Assembly: GCF_001613325.1 (NCBI RefSeq)
Contig: NZ_BDCD01000002.1
Coordinates: 124,001-188,000 of the forward strand
Direction of reading: 5' to 3'
DNA from: Nocardia yamanashiensis NBRC 100130
GTDB lineage: Bacteria > Actinomycetota > Actinomycetes > Mycobacteriales > Mycobacteriaceae
DNA: 64,000 nucleotides
Within the stretch, counting starts at the first letter, position 1. Every line of letters starts with the position of its first letter. This document shows positions 36,162-44,451 of the stretch, piece by piece. Under the pieces are notes generated by a model. The model made no database searches. It was given only the letters and a program-made list of their open reading frames with translations, and had not been told where the DNA came from. The position numbers were made by a program, and so were the translations under genes.

Positions 36162-37528
36162 TCGGCCGCTTCCGAACTCGACTGGGCGCGCGATGCACGT
36201 GGGCCGCTGTTCGATCGAGTCGGTTGATCGCGCCTGCGGGACCGGAAGCGGGTGATCGGGTTGCGGCGGCCGGTGGTGGTGAACCAGTGGGCGAGGTCGT
36301 CGATTACGGCGGGGCAGACGTGGTTGGGCTTTTCCAGGTCGGCCGGGGTGGAGGGGGCGTTGCCGGGGTAGAACATGTGGTCGGCGGCCGGGTGGAGGCG
36401 GATCGAGACTTCGGGTCTGTCGGCCAGGGCCGCTTGCCAATTGGGGAGGTCGGCTTCGGCGGTGACCTGGTAGTCGCGGCCGCCTTGCAGGATGAGGGTG
36501 GGTTTGTGGAGGGCGGCGGCGGTGGCCACCTGGTCGTAGGTGCGGAGGTCGAGCCAGTAGGAGGCGGGGAGGCCGAACAGTAGGTCGGCGGGCGGGGTGC
36601 CGGGGGAGAGGGCAGGGTTTGCGGTCAGTTCGGCGGCGCGGGTGACGGCGGCGAGGGATTCGGTGCGATCGTGGTGGGGGTCCTGTGCCGCCAGGTATTC
36701 GAAGACGCGGACGGCGGACTGCGGCAGGGGGACGGTGTCGCCCGCGAGGATGGCCATACCGGCTATGGACGGTTCGGCGGCGACGATGCGCGGGACCGCC
36801 TTGCCGCCGCCGCTGTGGCCCAGGACGAAGATGCGATGCGCGTCGATGCGCGATTCCCGTTGCAGCAGTTCGACGGCCGCGAGGTTGGCGGGGAGGTATT
36901 CCTCGACCATGGTGAAGCCGTCGCGGCTGTTCAGTTCCGGGTGCACGAAATTGACCTTGTCGAAGCGCAATACGGCGATGCCGCGGCTGGCCAGACCCCA
37001 GGCGAGATCCTTGAACGGCTTGTTCGGTCCGAAGGATACGTCGCGGTCCATCGCACCGGAGGACACCAGGATCACTGCCGGGCGGCGGCCCCGGCGCGTG
37101 GGCAGGGTGAGCGTGCCGGGGACGGCGCGGTCGCCGGAGCCGAGCGTGACGTCCCGTTCCCGGAAACGGCGTGCGACCGCGTAACCCGGTGCCGCCCAAG
37201 CCGATCCGGCCGGTGGTGCGAGCCGGAAGCCGTGCAGCGCCCCCGCGGTGTCGACCGAGAATCGCACCTCGATCGCGCCCCGTTCGCCCGTTACCGGAAC
37301 CTTCACCAGCGTCAGTTCGCCGTCCAGGGGTTCGGTGACCGCCGGTCCGACCGCGCCGATCCCGCCGATCCGGCCGACCTCGGTGGTCCAGCCGACCCGC
37401 ACCGCAGCGGGCGAGGCCGCCGCGCTCAGCTCGGGCGAGAACAGTCCCGCCAATTCGTCGAACCGCTCGGCACGCAACAGGTCCAGCACGCCGGCCGCGG
37501 CGGTTATCGGATCAATTCGCGTCGTCAT
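36158..37528 (-). CDS. Alpha/beta hydrolase with DUF3887-like N-terminus
   Basis: A 456-residue protein. The first 100 residues (AAGVLDLLRAERFDELAGLFSPEL) resemble the NTF2-like DUF3887 domain often placed before such hydrolases. The hydrolase part has the nucleophile elbow GHSGGG (Ser near residue 241), an oxyanion region VSSGAMDRDVSFG, the acid in LQGGRDYQVT and the late His in AADHMFYPG. Likely an esterase or dienelactone-hydrolase-like enzyme. ATG 37528 is chosen since it starts the N-terminal helix; longer reading lacks support. A divergent ArsR-like regulator lies 76 bases away. Confidence 0.85.
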   Translation of the reverse strand: MTTRIDPITAAAGVLDLLRAERFDELAGLFSPELSAAASPAAVRVGWTTEVGRIGGIGAVGPAVTEPLDGELTLVKVPVTGERGAIEVRFSVDTAGALHGFRLAPPAGSAWAAPGYAVARRFRERDVTLGSGDRAVPGTLTLPTRRGRRPAVILVSSGAMDRDVSFGPNKPFKDLAWGLASRGIAVLRFDKVNFVHPELNSRDGFTMVEEYLPANLAAVELLQRESRIDAHRIFVLGHSGGGKAVPRIVAAEPSIAGMAILAGDTVPLPQSAVRVFEYLAAQDPHHDRTESLAAVTRAAELTANPALSPGTPPADLLFGLPASYWLDLRTYDQVATAAALHKPTLILQGGRDYQVTAEADLPNWQAALADRPEVSIRLHPAADHMFYPGNAPSTPADLEKPNHVCPAVIDDLAHWFTTTGRRNPITRFRSRRRDQPTRSNSGPRASRAQSSSEAAE

Positions 37529-37559
37529 GGCGACCCCCGTCTGCTCGAATTCGCGACCA

Positions 37560-37596
37560 TTCTCGCGTAATGAGAACGGTATCAGTGTGTGAGAAC
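37560..37596. promoter_or_regulatory. GAGAAC repeats between hydrolase and ArsR-like regulator
   Basis: TTCTC (37560-37564) and GAGAA (37572-37576) form a dyad with a 7-base centre, and TGAGAAC is repeated at 37590-37596. The sites lie in the 76-base divergent gap and may be the operator of the regulator at 37605. Confidence 0.4.
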
Positions 37597-37604
37597 ATTG
37601 ACCA

Positions 37605-38150
37605 GTGGATGCCCTCGAACTGATCGCCCACCCGGCCCGCCTGCGCATCGTGCACGCCCTGCGCGGCGACCGCGCGCTCACCACCGCCGACCTGTGCGCC
37701 CTGCTGCCGGATATTTCCAAGGCCACCGTGTATCGCCATGTCGAGGCCCTGGCCACGGCCGGAATTCTGGAGGTCGCACAGGAACGCCGGGTGCGGGGTG
37801 CGGTCGAGCGCCACTACCGGCTGCGTGCCGAACGCGCGGCCGTCGATGACGAGACGGCGGCCGGTGCGAGCCCGGACGACCATCGCCGCATCTTCGCGAC
37901 CGCCATGGCCGTGCTGATCGCCGAATACAACGCGTACTTGGACCGTGCGGACGCCGACCCGGTCCGCGATCTCGTCGGCTATCGCCAGCACGCCGTCTGG
38001 CTCGATCCCGGTGAACTGGCGGAGTTCCTCGCCGACCTGCGCCGGGTGATCCTGCCCCGTCTGGCCAATCAGCCCACTCCGGACCGCACCCGCTATCTGC
38101 TGAGCCCCATCCATTTCCCCGCCGAAGCGGCTACCGACTCTTCGGACTGA
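37605..38150 (+). CDS. ArsR-like winged-helix regulator
   Basis: A 181-residue protein with an ArsR-type winged helix at its start (LELIAHPARLRIVHALRGDRALTTADLCALLPDISKATVYRHV, about residues 4-46). No metal-binding Cys pair is present. The C-terminal 110 residues are helical and resemble the ligand-responsive part of HTH_20/YdfH-like regulators. It begins with GTG and is divergent from the alpha/beta hydrolase, its likely target. Confidence 0.83.
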   Translation: MDALELIAHPARLRIVHALRGDRALTTADLCALLPDISKATVYRHVEALATAGILEVAQERRVRGAVERHYRLRAERAAVDDETAAGASPDDHRRIFATAMAVLIAEYNAYLDRADADPVRDLVGYRQHAVWLDPGELAEFLADLRRVILPRLANQPTPDRTRYLLSPIHFPAEAATDSSD

Positions 38151-38259
38151 CCGCATCGATCAGGAATCGAGAAGCATTGTTCGCGGACCGGTAACTAGCG
38201 TTCTTCTCAATTGCCCGATCGGCGCATTGCCAGGGCCGGAGCATTCGAGAGGGGTTTCG

Positions 38260-38691
38260 ATGAACTGGAGTACGCGAATCCGCCGGGCGCACCGATGGCT
38301 GGCCATTGTTTTCGCCGCGAGCGTGGTCGTCACGATCGTCGCCCTGGCGCTGTCCGGCCCGGTCTGGTTCTCCTATCTGCCGCTGCCGTTCCTGGCCTTG
38401 CTGCTGTTCTCGGGCCTGTACCTGCTGGTCCGGTCGTACACGAAACCGGCCACCGCGTCGGCGTCCCCGCTCCGGCGCACGCATCGCTGGTCCGGTGTCG
38501 TGTTCACGCTGACCGTCGTCGCGACCTTCATCGCGCTGGCGCTGCCGGATCCGCTGATCTGGGTGTCCTATCTGCCGCTGTTCCCGCTCGCGTTGTTGCT
38601 GGGCACCGGCCTCTACATGTTCTTCCGCTCGAAGCCCGACCGCTCGGCTGCCAGAATCGGAACATGGACCGTGTCGTCGCAGCGGCCTTGA
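38260..38691 (+). CDS. Four-helix membrane protein with internal duplication
   Basis: A 143-residue protein made of two copies of a unit: an RR-x-HRW motif, a hydrophobic helix (VVVTIVALALSGPVW or VVATFIALALPDPLIW), then WF/VSYLPL and a second helix ending in GLYLLVRS or GLYMFFRS. ATG 38260 has a GAGAGGGG site. The two halves are about 45 percent alike by eye, so the gene arose by tandem duplication. Its end overlaps the next gene by 28 bases, implying co-expression. It is not recognised. Confidence 0.75.
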   Translation: MNWSTRIRRAHRWLAIVFAASVVVTIVALALSGPVWFSYLPLPFLALLLFSGLYLLVRSYTKPATASASPLRRTHRWSGVVFTLTVVATFIALALPDPLIWVSYLPLFPLALLLGTGLYMFFRSKPDRSAARIGTWTVSSQRP

Positions 38692-39311
38692 CCGACCTGA
38701 ACCGGGTCTTCGCGAGCTATCCGCGCCGCCCGGTCCTGGACCGCTGCCCGCATTGCGGCCCGCCCGTGCCGGTCGACGAATTCGATCTGTTCTCGCTCAC
38801 GCTGAAACTGGGCAACACCATCGGCACTCGCTCCGATGTGAAGGCCTTACTGCCGATGCTGCTCGAATGCCTGGTCAATTCCATGGAATTGGATGCCGAC
38901 CTGGTGCTGGCCAAACTGCCCCAGGAGGATTGGCGGAGCTGGCCGGACGGGGAACAGCGCGCCATCGAAGGCTACTGCGACGCGGTCTGGTCGGCTCTGC
39001 TGCGCGAATTCCCCTCTCGTCTGGGCGCTTTCGCGCTGGCCGAGGACTTCCTCCGCTCGGTCGCGGTGGCGGGCATCGCCCCGGACGGCTTCCTCGCGGC
39101 TTGGGACGCCCGCACGGACAGCGCCGCGGACCGGCATCTGGCGGCGCTGGTCTCCGGTTCGCTCCCGCAGGATCGATCGGCGTCCGCGGTCCGGGCCTGG
39201 CTGGCCCGGGACACGGTGCGGCAGCGCCTGTTCCATGCTTACGAACGCGATCACGAACTGCCGTGGGCCGGCGATCTCGCCCTCGCGCACGATATCGCCG
39301 GCTTCTGGTGA
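38664..39311 (+). CDS. Unknown protein with CPHCG motif
   Basis: A 215-residue soluble protein. Near the start is RCPHCGPPVPVDE, a single CxxC that could hold half a zinc site; the rest is helical with Trp and acidic residues (DWRSWPDGEQRAIEGYCDAVW, AWLARDTVRQRLFHAYERDH). There is no signal peptide or membrane helix. ATG 38664 lies inside the preceding membrane-protein gene, so the two are probably translated together. The family is not recognised. Confidence 0.72.
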   Translation: MDRVVAAALTDLNRVFASYPRRPVLDRCPHCGPPVPVDEFDLFSLTLKLGNTIGTRSDVKALLPMLLECLVNSMELDADLVLAKLPQEDWRSWPDGEQRAIEGYCDAVWSALLREFPSRLGAFALAEDFLRSVAVAGIAPDGFLAAWDARTDSAADRHLAALVSGSLPQDRSASAVRAWLARDTVRQRLFHAYERDHELPWAGDLALAHDIAGFW

Positions 39312-39320
39312 ACGATCCCG

Positions 39321-41006
39321 CTACCGCGCCGCCCCCGCGGCGTCGAGCGCGGCGAGATAGCCGAACACCAGCGCGGGACCGATCGTCGCGCCCGGACCGG
39401 CATACGTGTACCCCATGACCGGCGAGCTGGTATTGCCCGCGGCATAAAGCCCTTCGATCACCGACCCGTCCGCGCGCAGGGCACGGGCATGGATATCGGT
39501 GTCGATACCGCCCTTGGTGCCGAGATCCCCGGGAACCATGCGAGCCGCATAGAACGGCGGCTTGGTCAGTTCGCCGAGACTGGGATTGGGCTTGTTCGCG
39601 AGATCGCCGTAGTAGTGGTCGTACGCGCTCTCACCGCGCCCGAAATCGGGATCGCTGCCGCCGCGCGCGTGACCGTTGAACCGGCTGACCGTGGCCTCGA
39701 GCGCCGCAGCGGGAATACCGATCCGCTCGGCCAGTTCGGTCAGCGTGCCCGCGGTCGTGATCGCGCCGGAGCGCACCCACGATCGCGGAAGACGTTGCCG
39801 GGGAGGCACTCCCGCGAAGACGTACCGATTGCGATAGGTCTGGTCGAAGATCAGCCACGCGGGCAGGTTCTCGGCCGGCCCGTCGCCGATGCCGTGCTCG
39901 CCGCCGAACATCCGATGCGTGGCCTCGACGTAGGGTAGCGATTCGTTCATGAACCGCACGCCACGGTCGTTCACGATGAGGCTGCGCGGGAGCGACCGTT
40001 CGGACAGCGCGAACCACGGGCCCTTGGGCATCGGAATGGACGGCGCCCACCAGGCATCGGACATGAAAGACACCGTGGCGCCGACCCTTTGGGCCGCAGT
40101 TATGCCATCGCCGGTATTGGTGGGCGCACCCAGGCTCAGATCGGCGGTCACCGGTTCGCGATGGTATTTCGTGCGCATCTCGGGATTGTGATCGAACCCG
40201 CCACTGGCCAGCACCACACCGCGTCGAGCTCGCAGGGTGGAGCGAATACCGTTGTGCTCCAACACGATCCCGCTGACCCGCCCGCCTTCGGTGACCAGCT
40301 CGATCATCCCGGTGTCCAACCGCACCGGCACTCCCGCCGCCCGCACGCCCAGCATGAGCGGCCCCATGAGTGCCGACCCCAGCCCGAGCAGCTTCTGCCC
40401 GCGAATCCGGCCCAGCGCCGTCCGCATGCCGACTCGCAGCATCGTGCGCGGCCCCCGCCAATTCCGCAATCCGGTGCTCATCCAGCGATATTCGCCCTGC
40501 TTGAACACCACCCCCGCCGGCCCTTCGGCGTACGGCGGATGCAACGTCTCGAGATCGGCCCCCAATGCCCGGCCGTCGAACGGCAGCGGTTCACACGACC
40601 GCCCACCGGCCCGCCCGCCCGGCGCTTCGGGGAGATAGTCCGAATACCCTTGCACCCATTCGAGTTTCAGCGGCGAATGGGCGAGCAGGAACTCCAGTGC
40701 TTCCGGCCCGCGATCGAGATAGGCGTCGATCCGCTCGGATGCCACCTCCGTGCCGATGATCGCCGCCAGATACCGCCGCGCCTCCTCGATATCGTCGGCC
40801 GGCGCTTCCCGCCGCAGCACCGAATTCCCCGGAATCCACACCCCGCCACCGGATCGCGCCGAGGATCCGCCCCAGTACCGCGACTTTTCCACGATGACCG
40901 TGGACAGCCCGTGCCGGGCCGCGGTGATCGCCGCCGCCATCCCGGCCGCCCCCGACCCCACCACGATCAGATCGAAGATTTCGTCATTGCCGTTGTCGTA
41001 CCGCAT
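39321..41006 (-). CDS. FAD-dependent 3-ketosteroid delta1-dehydrogenase-like protein (KstD family)
   Basis: A 561-residue flavoprotein. The FAD motif VVGSGAAGMAAAITAARHG opens the protein, followed by the KstD-type SARSGGGVWIPGN. The C-terminal segment AGNTSSPVMGYTYAGPGATIGPAL is the active-site loop of KstD, with the conserved Tyr and Gly that polarise the C3 ketone. KstD enzymes introduce the 1,2 double bond into ring A of 3-ketosteroids. Related fumarate-reductase-like dehydrogenases are the alternative. It is 45 bases downstream of a TetR gene on the same strand and is probably controlled by it. Confidence 0.85.
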   Translation of the reverse strand: MRYDNGNDEIFDLIVVGSGAAGMAAAITAARHGLSTVIVEKSRYWGGSSARSGGGVWIPGNSVLRREAPADDIEEARRYLAAIIGTEVASERIDAYLDRGPEALEFLLAHSPLKLEWVQGYSDYLPEAPGGRAGGRSCEPLPFDGRALGADLETLHPPYAEGPAGVVFKQGEYRWMSTGLRNWRGPRTMLRVGMRTALGRIRGQKLLGLGSALMGPLMLGVRAAGVPVRLDTGMIELVTEGGRVSGIVLEHNGIRSTLRARRGVVLASGGFDHNPEMRTKYHREPVTADLSLGAPTNTGDGITAAQRVGATVSFMSDAWWAPSIPMPKGPWFALSERSLPRSLIVNDRGVRFMNESLPYVEATHRMFGGEHGIGDGPAENLPAWLIFDQTYRNRYVFAGVPPRQRLPRSWVRSGAITTAGTLTELAERIGIPAAALEATVSRFNGHARGGSDPDFGRGESAYDHYYGDLANKPNPSLGELTKPPFYAARMVPGDLGTKGGIDTDIHARALRADGSVIEGLYAAGNTSSPVMGYTYAGPGATIGPALVFGYLAALDAAGAAR

Positions 41007-41051
41007 TTTTCATCACTCCGATGTTCTGTTGCCGCCCGATCGCCGCCGCGA

Positions 41052-41639
41052 TCAGTCCCGCCAGCGCGCCCCGCGCACCGCGTCCACCGCGCCTTCGACG
41101 CACACCCGCAGCGAGGCCCCCGGCTGATCGGGCCGCCGCAGCCATTGCAGATAGCCGAATTCGGCCGCGGCCAGCATGAGATGCACCAGCAGCCCGGGAT
41201 TGCTGTCGGCCTCGGGATCGCGCGACATGCGCTGCGCGACCAGCTCGACCAGGCGTTCCCGATGCTCGGCGGTGACCAGCGCGACCCGATCCAGCAGATG
41301 CGGCGCGGTCCGGAAAGCGGCCCGCCACTGCTCGAGATCCGCGGGCGTGAGCGTCGCCGACCGCGTCAGAATCGCCTGTGCGAGCGCGATATCCGCGGGC
41401 TCGTCACACGGCCGCTCCTCCAGCAGCAGCGCCAGCCCGGCCCCGCCCTCACGCACCGGATCCAGCAGCAGATCCTCCTTGCTGCGCACATGCCGGAAAT
41501 AGGTGCTCGCCGACACCCCCGCCGCGGCCGCGATCTGCTCGGTGGTCACCTCGTCGAATCCGCTCCGCGCGAACAGCTCGAACGCCGCCCGCTGGATCTC
41601 CGCCCGGATCTGCCGCCGCTGTCGTTCCCGCAGTGACAT
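41052..41639 (-). CDS. TetR-family regulator of the KstD-like gene
   Basis: A 195-residue TetR protein. The helix-turn-helix is in residues 10-56 (AAFELFARSGFDEVTTEQIAAAAGVSASTYFRHVRSKEDLL), then a helical ligand domain. ATG 41639 is chosen because GAGGGAG lies 6 bases upstream; the frame is open further but without a ribosome site. It precedes the KstD-like gene in the same direction, and a palindrome at 41718 is its likely operator. Confidence 0.88.
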   Translation of the reverse strand: MSLRERQRRQIRAEIQRAAFELFARSGFDEVTTEQIAAAAGVSASTYFRHVRSKEDLLLDPVREGGAGLALLLEERPCDEPADIALAQAILTRSATLTPADLEQWRAAFRTAPHLLDRVALVTAEHRERLVELVAQRMSRDPEADSNPGLLVHLMLAAAEFGYLQWLRRPDQPGASLRVCVEGAVDAVRGARWRD

Positions 41640-41717
41640 GGACACTCCCTCTCGTAATACGAACGCGCCGAGCCGTTCTCGCGGCACCACAGCGCTTGTG
41701 GAGAGTGTCTATCTATG

Positions 41718-41732
41718 TGACAGTTACTGTCA
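41718..41732. promoter_or_regulatory. Palindromic operator upstream of TetR-KstD pair
   Basis: TGACAGT-T-ACTGTCA is a perfect 15-base palindrome, 79 bases before the TetR start. On the minus strand it overlaps a TTGACA -35-like element, with TAGACA 16 bases further on. Palindromes of the TGACA-TGTCA type are frequent TetR targets; use by this TetR is inferred. Confidence 0.6.
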
Positions 41733-41748
41733 AGAAGAAATGCACACG

Positions 41749-41811
41749 CGATCGCGGCCCGCGGGGCGGCGGGTTACGGAGGTGCCGAAACGCCCGCCCC
41801 GGGCGCGATCG
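41749..41811 (-). terminator. GC-rich hairpin after the PAP2-DAG kinase gene
   Basis: CGATCGCG (41749-41756) pairs with CGCGATCG (41804-41811), and the stem continues inward through CCCG/CGGG and GGG/CCC with single-base bulges. It begins 10 bases after the stop codon on the minus strand. Confidence 0.6.
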
Positions 41812-41820
41812 ATGCGAATA

Positions 41821-43383
41821 TCAGCGCGAGCGGAAGACCTCGCCGAGCCACGGCGCACGCCGGTGATGTGGCCGAATCCGGTCGGACCAGCGCGGATTGG
41901 ATTCGTCACGGCGGTAGACCGCGATCCGGCCCGCCATGGAATAGCGCAAGTGGGTGGCCTTGCCGACCACTTCACCGTCGGTGGCGAGCGCTTCCGGCGC
42001 GGGCAATTGCACTGCCAGCTCGGGCATCTGGCGTTCCCCGTACACCCGGCTGTGCCCGATCGCCGCCAGCAGCATCGCCACCACCGCGCGGGTTCGCGAC
42101 CAGCGCAGATCGGCGCGCAGCCAGCGTACGTCCAGCAGCCCGGAATCGAGCCGGTCGCGGAACGCGGGCACCGCGCCGTGCGGGTGGTACGGGCCGTTGC
42201 CGACGAACAGGAACCACACCCGCTGCCAGCGCCCGTCCAGGGAGATCTCGACCGGTTCGGCCCGCCGCAGCGTCACCACCAGCGCGGCGGCGAAAGCGGG
42301 CCACTTGCCCCACCGCTGCTGCCACTTCTCGCGCAACTGCACCAGATCCGGGTAGGTGCCGAGGCTGGAGGTATTGATGAGATGCCGCACGCGCGAACCG
42401 GTTCCGTCGTCGAACTCCACGCACGCGATATCGACGGACACGGCTTCGCCCGCCCCGGTCGCATCGACCACCTCTTGCAGGTCGTACACCCCGAGATCGC
42501 GCGCGAAATGGTTCAGCGTCCCGGTCGGCACCACCACCAGCGGCAATTCGTGCCGCAGGGCCACCGCCGCGACCGCCGCCACGGTGCCGTCGCCGCCCGC
42601 GACGCCGACGGCCAGGACGGGTTCGGCCGGATCGGCGAGCAACCCCTCGAGCTGATCGGCCACATCGATATCCGGCCGCGTCCGCAATACGGTCGCGGCG
42701 GGCAGCGCGGCCGCGATATCGAAGGTCGGATCGTAATTCGGGTCCCCGGACACCGGATTCACCATGACCAGCAGCCCTTTGCCGTCCGGCATGGCGGGTG
42801 CTTCCAGCGCGAGCCGCGCCAGCGCCTCATCCGATTCCCGCACCGGCCACCAGCGCCGGGTGGCGAGCGCGACCCCGGATCCGACCGCCGCCCCGACCAG
42901 CACATCGGAGGTCCAGTGCGCGCCGGTGTGCACCCGCGAATAGGCGACCGTGGCCGCCAGCGGCGCGATAGCCAAAGCGGTACGCGGACTTTCGAGCGCC
43001 ACCGCGGTCGCGAACGCCGCCGCGCACGCCGCATGCCCGGACGGGAACGACGACGAGGTCGGCACCGGCACCAGCTGCCGGTAGGCGGGCAGCACCTCCG
43101 CCGCCGGCCGCCGCCGCGCCACCAGCGATTTCAGCCCGGCGTTCACGACCAGGCTCGCGCCCCCGACCGACGCCACCCCGCGCATGGCCGCCCGCCGCGT
43201 AGTCCCCTTGTTCGCGGCCAGCACCCCCGCGATGACCAGCCACAACGCACTGTAATTCGCGCTCTCGGTGAGCCGCAGCAGCCCCCGATCGACCACCGAG
43301 GGGGGCAGTCCGCCCACCCCGCGTTCGATCGCCCGATCGAATCGCCCGACCCGCTGAAACTTCCGCCGTACCCAGCCACTCAC
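41821..43383 (-). CDS. PAP2 phosphatase-diacylglycerol kinase fusion protein
   Basis: A 520-residue fusion. Residues 1-190 are a PAP2 phosphatase with all three motifs: KSLVARRRP, SSFPSGHA and SRVHTGAHWTSD. Residues 200-510 are a lipid kinase domain with MVNPVSGDPN, the nucleotide motif GGDGT and VPTGTLNHFARDLG. The pair could interconvert phosphorylated and free lipids such as diacylglycerol or undecaprenol at the membrane. Such fusions occur in Mycobacteriales; the true substrate is not known. It stands alone between hairpins. Confidence 0.9.
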   Translation of the reverse strand: MSGWVRRKFQRVGRFDRAIERGVGGLPPSVVDRGLLRLTESANYSALWLVIAGVLAANKGTTRRAAMRGVASVGGASLVVNAGLKSLVARRRPAAEVLPAYRQLVPVPTSSSFPSGHAACAAAFATAVALESPRTALAIAPLAATVAYSRVHTGAHWTSDVLVGAAVGSGVALATRRWWPVRESDEALARLALEAPAMPDGKGLLVMVNPVSGDPNYDPTFDIAAALPAATVLRTRPDIDVADQLEGLLADPAEPVLAVGVAGGDGTVAAVAAVALRHELPLVVVPTGTLNHFARDLGVYDLQEVVDATGAGEAVSVDIACVEFDDGTGSRVRHLINTSSLGTYPDLVQLREKWQQRWGKWPAFAAALVVTLRRAEPVEISLDGRWQRVWFLFVGNGPYHPHGAVPAFRDRLDSGLLDVRWLRADLRWSRTRAVVAMLLAAIGHSRVYGERQMPELAVQLPAPEALATDGEVVGKATHLRYSMAGRIAVYRRDESNPRWSDRIRPHHRRAPWLGEVFRSR

Positions 43384-43453
43384 CAGATCGACCCTACCGA
43401 CATTCCCGCCGATGCCAACCGCCCCAGCGGCTTTCGCCCCGCCCGGGAAACGA

Positions 43454-43507
43454 CGAATGGCACACCGGCGCGAAGCTGTTTCCAGTCTTGCGCCGATGTG
43501 CCATTCG
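43454..43507 (-). terminator. Hairpin after gluD
   Basis: CGAATGGCACA and CGGCGC (43454-43471) pair with GCGCCG and TGTGCCATTCG (43490-43507), one mismatch, 18-base loop. It closes the glu operon 45 bases after gluD. The outer stem is nearly the same as at 29761. Confidence 0.65.
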
Positions 43508-43551
43508 ATCTCCGATCTGCCGCGGGGCCGTCGATCAGGTGCGTGCGGGCG

Positions 43552-44451
43552 TCAGGCGCTGCCGTCGTTGGCGGTGACCACGTTCATACCGGGCGGCGGC
43601 GGCACATTGCCCGCCGGAACCACCGTGCGCCCACCGCGTTTGCGGGTGCGCAGCCAGCGTTCCACCACGGTCGCGAACACGCTCAGCGCGTAGTTCAGGG
43701 CGATCATGATGATCGCGATCACCAGCAGCGCCGGGATGGTGTTCTGCTCGGCCGCACCGAGCTGCTTACCGGCGCGGACCACTTCGGGATAGGTGATCGC
43801 ATAGCCGAGCGCGGAGTCCTTGAGCGCCACCACCATCTGCGAGATCAGCGCCGGGAGCATGGCGGTGACGGCCTGCGGGAGCAGGATGAGCCGCATCAGC
43901 TGGCCCTTGCGCATGCCCAGGGCCACCGCTGCTTCGGATTGGCCGCGCGGGAGCGAGCGGATGCCCGAGCGCACGATCTCGGCGATGACCGAGCCGTTGT
44001 AGATGGTCAGCGCCGTCACCACGGCCGCCAGCGCGAGCTGTTCGGACGGGAAGACGTTGTACTGGGCGTAGATCGCGAAGAGGAAGATCATCAGGATCAG
44101 CACGGGAATCGCCCGCGCCACTTCCACGATGGTGCCCGCCACCGCCCGCACCACCCGGTGCTCGGACAGCCGCAGAATGCCGAAGATCATGCCGATCACC
44201 AGCGCCAGCACGATCGACAGCACCGCCGCGACCACCGTGCCGCGCAGGCCGGGCAGCAGGTAGGTGGTCCAGATCTGCCCTTCCAGGAACGGCTTCCACT
44301 TCTCGGCGGTGAACTGTCCCTTCTCGTCCAGGCCGTGGTAGAGGAACCAGCCGACGGCCAGCACCGCCGCCAGCACCAGCACCGTGTAGAGCCGGTACCG
44401 CAGTTTCGCCTTGGGCCCGGGGGCGTCGTAGAGAACCGAAGCCGTGCTCAT
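43552..44451 (-). CDS. gluD: Glutamate ABC transporter permease GluD
   Basis: A 299-residue polar amino-acid permease with about six helices and the EAA loop SGIRSLPRGQSEAAVALGMRKGQLMRLILLPQA (about residues 150-190) that contacts the ATPase. The C-terminal tail is polar and Pro-rich. The gene order A-B-C-D with gluC overlapping by 4 bases is that of C. glutamicum gluABCD, next to recX and miaB in that genus too. Confidence 0.88.
   Translation of the reverse strand: MSTASVLYDAPGPKAKLRYRLYTVLVLAAVLAVGWFLYHGLDEKGQFTAEKWKPFLEGQIWTTYLLPGLRGTVVAAVLSIVLALVIGMIFGILRLSEHRVVRAVAGTIVEVARAIPVLILMIFLFAIYAQYNVFPSEQLALAAVVTALTIYNGSVIAEIVRSGIRSLPRGQSEAAVALGMRKGQLMRLILLPQAVTAMLPALISQMVVALKDSALGYAITYPEVVRAGKQLGAAEQNTIPALLVIAIIMIALNYALSVFATVVERWLRTRKRGGRTVVPAGNVPPPPGMNVVTANDGSA

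Noticed and set aside
29761..43507. TGGCACA hairpins as mobile MITE elements
   Set aside because: They lack target-site duplications and shared internal sequence; a terminator or REP-like origin fits better.
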